From assembly GCA_947579665.1 (NCBI GenBank), contig OX388348.1:13516001-13580000 (forward strand): a stretch of 64,000 nucleotides of DNA, written 5' to 3'. The notes beneath the pieces were generated by a model. It saw nothing but the letters and a program-made list of their open reading frames with translations. It had not been told where the DNA came from and did not search any database. Numbering within the stretch: position 1 is the first letter of the stretch; each line of letters opens with the position of its first letter. A program made the translations under genes and the position numbers. The stretch is from Sympetrum striolatum (lineage: Eukaryota > Arthropoda > Insecta > Odonata > Libellulidae). Of this stretch, positions 58,405 through 64,000 are shown piece after piece.

Positions 58405-61400
58405 AGTAATATTTGCTAATATGGTTACAGATTTAAAATGTAAGATGAATTTTCTTTGTGTAACATATGCGATTCTGGTTTATATGAGGTACCAAAATTC
58501 CAAATAATTCCAGTACTAATTCATGTAGATTAGCAAGTCTAAGCTATATAAGCAGATTACTACTCAATTATTGTCATAAGATTATTACGGACTAGAGTTT
58601 AAATTTTAGGAAGAAATTGTAATTTAACTGTGTAAGGTTAATTCGTAAGATATTATAATCGCAAATACATAGGAGTACAAAATAATGATGATTACCTATA
58701 GAACTGTCATGCGTACGCTAGTTTGATGTTAGCAAAATCCAAAGATAGTACTTGTAATAAAGGCTGAAAACGTCGAAATACGTTATATTATTATTCAGAA
58801 ATGTTGTCATACTTTTCTTTGAAATTCTCTTATGCCTCAACATTGAGGTGGCGGCTTAAGAATTATTTATAGCTCTACCAATTATTGGCAATTCTATTTC
58901 CTCGACGTAGATTATCAATATAAATACAAAATTGTGTGAATTGTACAGTTAAAATCATATTTATATTTATTTGAGCTATTTTCCCCCTGAATAAATGTTA
59001 CTCTTCATGTTTCTATTCATCCCATAAGTATTGGGATCGCTTCATCAGTAGTTCGGAGACAAATATAACTGTTGCTGAATTGGGGAAAGCGTATCAAGGG
59101 CTGGGAAAATCTGATTACATCCCAAAGCCTCGTAAGCTGCTAACCCTAAGCTTCCCTATTCCGTAGGTAGACCTTTATATTCTTCCCAATGCGTGTATTT
59201 GTGGGTAGAAGAACGTGTATATCTGGTTGCCTGAAAACACGGGACAAGTGTTGTGTGGGGGGCAGATAGTCCAGGATATGTAGTTCGCTATAGTTCTGCA
59301 TCCGATATATTTCCTCCTGTACAGTGATGCTCAAACAATACCCTCAATAGGCCTGATAACACATTATCAGAATATCAGGGAGTCATAATTACGAACGAGT
59401 ATTTACAGAAATGATTTTGTTTTTGAAATGTTCCATTTCCCGGAAATATTTTACGTATTTCATCTGAAAATTGTTGCTGTACATCGAATTAAGTAAGTGA
59501 TAGTCAAATAGATGATGGAAAGAATTATGAAATTTTATAATAGTTTAATGATCACTTATGATCTACATTAATATTATCATTGCGGGCTGAATGAAGGTGC
59601 ACAGCGGGCCGTATTAGGCACGCAGACCGTAGGTTATGCACCATTGCTCAAGTATGAAAGATGGAAATTAGAATGACTTTTCAGAATAATCTAAACATAA
59701 AAACATTCATAATTTCCAAAGAGTGGGTGTAGAATATGTGGGTGGAAATTTGACCCATAAATTACAGGATATGTGCGGAAAATGAGGACGCAAAACCATT
59801 AAATTCATAGATTGACACTTCTTTCAGTTTTGTTTCCTAACTTTACTGTCACAATTTAAGAATCTTTAAGCTGAACTTAATGGAAACATTTTAAAATAAC
59901 GATTCATTATGAGAATTTAACTGAATCCTAATAGTTATTAACTTGAAAAAGGTTTCTTTTTTGTCAAATGTAGTGGAGAAAAATTTGAAATTTTGAAGTT
60001 ATCATAGTTTGAAATTTTGTCATTTGAGTTCATTGTAATTGTTTTTACTGAAAATGAGTCTAGAAAAATATGTAATTAACTATTTTCGCTTAAGTTCATA
60101 GATAACCCCCGAAAGTATTTATACTGAAATTTTAGCACCTCCGATCATAAATCTATTTATAGTTAAACCTTGTAAATGTTTTCTATTTAAAAGTCAAAAT
60201 TAGAATTATAACCTATGTCTAACATCAAGTTAGTCTATCAACAATTTGTAAGTTAATACATGCCGATTACTTTTCTCATTAAGTATGGATTAATGAGCAG
60301 TAGAAAACTAAATCATGAAACATATTAAGATTACAGTGGGTACATGCCGTTCGTTATTAATAATTTGATGAACTGAAAGTTGTCCAACTGACAATTTTGT
60401 GCCTCATGATGCTTGATTATTCATTTAATATAACATACTTTCTATATTTTAAAATTTTGATTGATTCCAGTTAATTGACACATCTTAAAAGCAAACTACA
60501 TCCTTTTTCTATCGTGTTAGTCTAACTTAAACTGATTTACTGATCTAGAATCGTACATTAATCTGAACGACAAATGGAAAAGAACATGCATTGTAGTAAT
60601 CCCGACTGCTTCATTTGATGGAGCATTCTCTAACGTAAATAAAAATGACGAAATCCGAAAAATCGCGCACTCGGCTAGGGAACGAAAGCATTTTTCTACC
60701 TCTCTAACTTCCAAAACGCATATACCTCATTTCCTCTGCATAACTCCCTCTTTCCTACGACGTGCCCGAATATTTTCTGGGGCAAAACTCCTTGGAAAAA
60801 ACGCCCTCGCAGGTTTTGAAACTCTGGACAGCGCGAGATAAGTACTACAGCAATTGAACTGCTCCAAGGATTCTTCAATTGATCTCATAAATTGCGTTCA
60901 TTTTTTTAGAAGGACTCCTTTCCTGCGTTGCCGGAGATAAAGCATTGCCCTCTCGATATTTCTATCTTATTTCTCGCATTCCCTTGAAGACGCGGACTTT
61001 TCTCGACACTTATTCGCATATTTCTCTCACCAGACTGCGACACTGTTCTCCGATCGTCTGTTGCCGACCGCCTTTTGGATAATTCATTCCCACGACGTTT
61101 CTCACTGTCAAGACGCTATTTATATGTGTCTTATCATGTGATAGAAATACGGGGAAATTTTATTTTTAATAAGACAAGCAGCCCGCGGGTATCAGTATCT
61201 CCAGGATTGAGGGGAAGGAAGGATACGGATTCCAATAAGTCTGTCGTCGGAATAGAACGTGGGAGAAATATACGCGGAAATATTAAAGTATTCGTCTCGA
61301 AATATTTAATTCGTGCGCCGCAGAGTACTGTAATGCATGCAGAAACCTTTTTTGGTGGTTTATTTTAGTATTTCTACATCGGAATGAAGTGAGAAATACT

Positions 61401-61680
61401 AGGTCATAAAATTACGTGAAGTATATTTTCAAGAAATTTATTGGTTGCTACAATATTAAAATATCTAACTGTACACCCCAGTTTAATTTGAAATCATTGG
61501 TTATATTCTTTTGCAGAATAGTTTAGAAATATTTTTTATATATCAAGTTCAAGGAAGAGCATGAAATGCGTACTTATTTGAAATATTTATGAACCAAGGT
61601 AAAAAATAACCGGTTTCTAAGTGTAATTCTCATTTTTAATTAAAATAACCCTTAGATTGGTCACTTATTGTTTTTTGGTT
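58405..61680. other. Unassigned DNA with a slightly GC-richer stretch
   Basis: AT-rich with no recognised gene. The section 60,700-61,330 is richer in GC and CpG, with a 97-residue plus-strand frame (61075-61368) lacking known motifs. Confidence 0.4.
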
Positions 61681-61686
61681 AGCATA

Positions 61687-61735
61687 TTTTGCTTCTACCC
61701 AAAAGGCTTAGGTTTGATTCCCGGAGCCAGAATAA
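61687..61735 (+). other. Weak tRNA-like 3' fragment
   Basis: AGGTTTGATTCCCGGAGCC (61710-61728) is a T-arm-like string with a diverged B box (GGTTTGATTCC). No A box is visible. Low confidence. Confidence 0.22.
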
Positions 61736-61864
61736 TTTTTGCACTTTCAAAACGGTCGTAATAGATCACGTTTTAATTTCGTATTTGTGGCTAACATAAT
61801 TTAGTTGTAGACAGTGTCACTGAAAAGATTTCAATTTATTGGTATACCTACTTCAATTATTGTA

Positions 61865-61941
61865 CAGTCCTGGCCAAAATTAACGCAGCACCGGCCGTAA
61901 GGATCGCTAGGGAGGTGCTGCGTTAATTTTGGCCAGGAGTG
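61865..61941. mobile_element. 77-bp snapback Tc1/mariner-like micro-MITE
   Basis: Two perfect 24-bp inverted arms (61869-61892 and 61914-61937), containing CCTGGCCAAAATTAACG and its complement, close on a 21-nt loop. TA dinucleotides lie immediately outside (61863-61864 and 61942-61943). The start CAGTCCTGGCCAAAATTA is typical of Tc1/mariner terminal repeats. The whole element is little more than two termini. Confidence 0.85.
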
Positions 61942-61943
61942 TA

Positions 61944-63135
61944 CTTCAAAAAGGCTTCAAGCGATGTTTGATTTGACTGTATTAATACGTCATTCTCTGA
62001 GCATATTCGAAAAAACTAAATGTAATGTACGTCATTGCATTCAATTTCTAAAACAAATTTAAATATATGTTCACTCATTCCCTTTTAAAGTTCCGAGTAT
62101 GTATTATACATTCAAGAAAATCTCCTTCAATGCAAGTAGTAGCAAGTTTGCGTATCTATACGAATAGAGTGAGCATACAAAGCAAGGCAGATATCTAGTT
62201 CAGGTGGATGACGGAGGTCACAATAACCTTCCCGATACTCTCTCTCCCTCAAGATGAGAGTTAGAGGAAGTTTGGACAATGACGAATAAGCGAAAGTGGT
62301 ACGTTAGGCAAGTAAATTGATGATGGATAAGGCGGATGTTCAAAGCTTGCCTGTTTGCTCAGAGTCACGAGGAATGATACACTCTTATGACTCAAGTAAC
62401 GATTTTCTCCATTATAAAGAAACTTTAGATATTAATAAACATAGTTAAGTATATCTTATAGACTACAAAGTTCTTAAATAGCAAACAAAGAATACTTGGC
62501 TTCTTACTTGCCTTGAAAATAACGAAAACAAGATAAGAGAGTTCCTTATCCTTACATTTTTCTATTAGATTTCCGTTTTTGTGATAAACTAGAAGAGAAA
62601 CATGGTCAAAATGATGTTGAGTTTTCATGAAAAGTTACTATTGGATCTTGTAAGAATTTTAATAAGGAATAATAGTAAATGTTGGTGATTACTTTGGAGC
62701 TATAAAAAATATTAAACACTAGAAAACATTATTATTATGTTTGCATTATAACTGTAGTTGAGTTTGGAATCTTCTGTTTTAAAATGAATCCTAATTTCTC
62801 TGAAGGGAGATGAACTGAATAAACATTTGTTTTCGGATCTTTCGTAAGGTAGAAGCGTACCATCAAATTATATTTGGATCATCCTTGAATTTATAATTGA
62901 GAAACTAAGAATGGTCGCCTATTAGACAAAGAGATGACACAATTTCAGATAACGAGATCACTAAGTTTATCTTGGTCTCGTTTGCACGTGCAGCTTTTTG
63001 TGGTGACAATCTCTAAGAATGCTTACCATTAAAATGAGACGAATAACTCTTCTACCTTAAATAACTTTGCTTCTAAAGTACTCCCTACCGTAATATATTT
63101 TGTAATCTGCATATTTCCAGGCATTGAATAAGTGT
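61944..63135. other. Unassigned AT-rich DNA
   Basis: No motif, repeat or tRNA-like sequence I can support. Confidence 0.4.
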
Positions 63136-63839
63136 TTTTTACTTTCTCCATATACGTAGTATAAAGAAAGTATTGTTTTCATGAAAAAATCTACTTCGAG
63201 ATTTCAACAGAAATACATGTTTTGGGGTCCCTAGAACGTTTTGACCATTTTCGTAATGATGTCTGAGTGTATGTGTGTGTGTATGTGTGTGTGCTTGTGA
63301 GCGCTCTAACGTAAAAAATATTAGTTGTATCAATACCAAACTTCATATATAACACTGTGATGGTTGCTGTCAGAGTTGATTAGGTTTTGGAGTAAATCGG
63401 TTAACCGGAAGTAGAGCTTTATTTTTCGAAGCAAATTTCCGTTTTTGCAAACTATCTCCATAAATATGATATTTAGGAATATTCTATTATTTATAAAAGT
63501 TTTAGAAAATGTAATTTACAATAACTTTTGCATTTAACATATTTTAGTATAATTGATTGTTTAGGAATTATTCATGAAATATTGATAAACCGGAAGTTGC
63601 TGATCATGTACTATGTGGGCGCTCTGGGTGCTGTGGGCGAAAGGCCATTTCATCGTTTTTCATCGAACATGTCCCGAAAAACATTATTTATAATGTTTGT
63701 GACGTAAAAGATAATATGATATAAATTAATCACTTATCTTCCAAGTATATATTGAATATAGAGTTCGAAAATACTGTCGTAGAATAATATTTAGATCTTA
63801 TGTATGGAGAAAGTCAGGCGCTGGCCACATCAGATTTTT
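63136..63839 (+). mobile_element. Non-autonomous element family E1, copy C (704 bp, diverged)
   Basis: The same order as copy A: TTTTTACTTTCTCCATATACG start, GT-rich microsatellite (63,264-63,293), GGTTAACCGGAAGTAG and a second ATAAACCGGAAGTTG about 185 bp on, GGAGAAAGTCAGG, and the end GGCCACATCAGATTTTT. It has fewer internal tandem units and more substitutions than copies A and B, so it is older or from another subfamily. Confidence 0.72.
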
Positions 63840-64000
63840 CATAATAGTTGACTTATGGAAGAAAGATTGAATAAATTATTTTTTCAGCCAAATATCATAA
63901 ATATTAAGTAATTTATGTTCTGACCTTCAATTGCAAATATTTGTATTTGTGCGATTATAAGTGAATATGATTAAGTTGAAATTCCATTCCATAGAATTAC

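Overview
The window is AT-rich animal DNA, most likely from an arthropod. The evidence is a Jockey-clade non-LTR retrotransposon with the short internal promoter known from insect elements, many tRNA-derived SINE-like fragments, short non-autonomous DNA elements, one nuclear-type tRNA gene and no bacterial-style gene packing. I found no host protein-coding exon I can defend. The species cannot be fixed from the sequence alone. The window reads as an intergenic or large intronic, repeat-rich stretch.

Layout. 1-18 kb: AT-rich DNA with a 15-bp minisatellite (1.92-2.18 kb), a LINE relic (5.3 kb), a dispersed repeat family (6.7-8.1 and 13.5-14.0 kb) and a cluster of tRNA-related sequences including a plausible tRNA-Thr(UGU) gene (8.99-9.06 kb). 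18.0-22.5 kb: a complete Jockey-type LINE with promoter, both ORFs open and a perfect 15-bp target-site duplication. 22.5-34.8 kb: mostly unassigned AT-rich DNA with GC-richer islands, then the first copy of an 860-bp repeat (32.2-33.0 kb) sitting inside one unit of a local 178-bp tandem duplication. 34.8-42.9 kb: the most unusual region, seven copies of a ~1.08-kb unit in the order + + + - - + +. Each holds six ~150-176-bp monomers, and each monomer carries a tRNA B-box/T-arm-like motif (GGTTCGA..CC). 42.9-64 kb: GC-richer blocks, two more copies of the 860-bp family (51.3-52.1 kb inverted, 63.1-63.8 kb), a foldback element (52.2-52.9 kb), a 915-bp TIR element (55.1-56.0 kb), tandem duplications and a 77-bp Tc1/mariner-like snapback element (61.9 kb).

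The LINE is the only protein-coding unit. ORF1 is an RNA-binding gag-like protein with three CCHC knuckles. ORF2 carries an AP-type endonuclease and a reverse transcriptase. Together they would carry out target-primed reverse transcription. The SINE-like and terminal-repeat elements are non-autonomous and would depend on enzymes encoded elsewhere.

The best candidate for something undescribed is the B-box array at 34,953-42,803. In six of its seven units the 5-base core TTCGA recurs with nearly identical, monotonically shrinking spacing (176, 170, 166, 157, 148 bp). The fifth unit has a different module order with an internally duplicated ~335-bp dimer.
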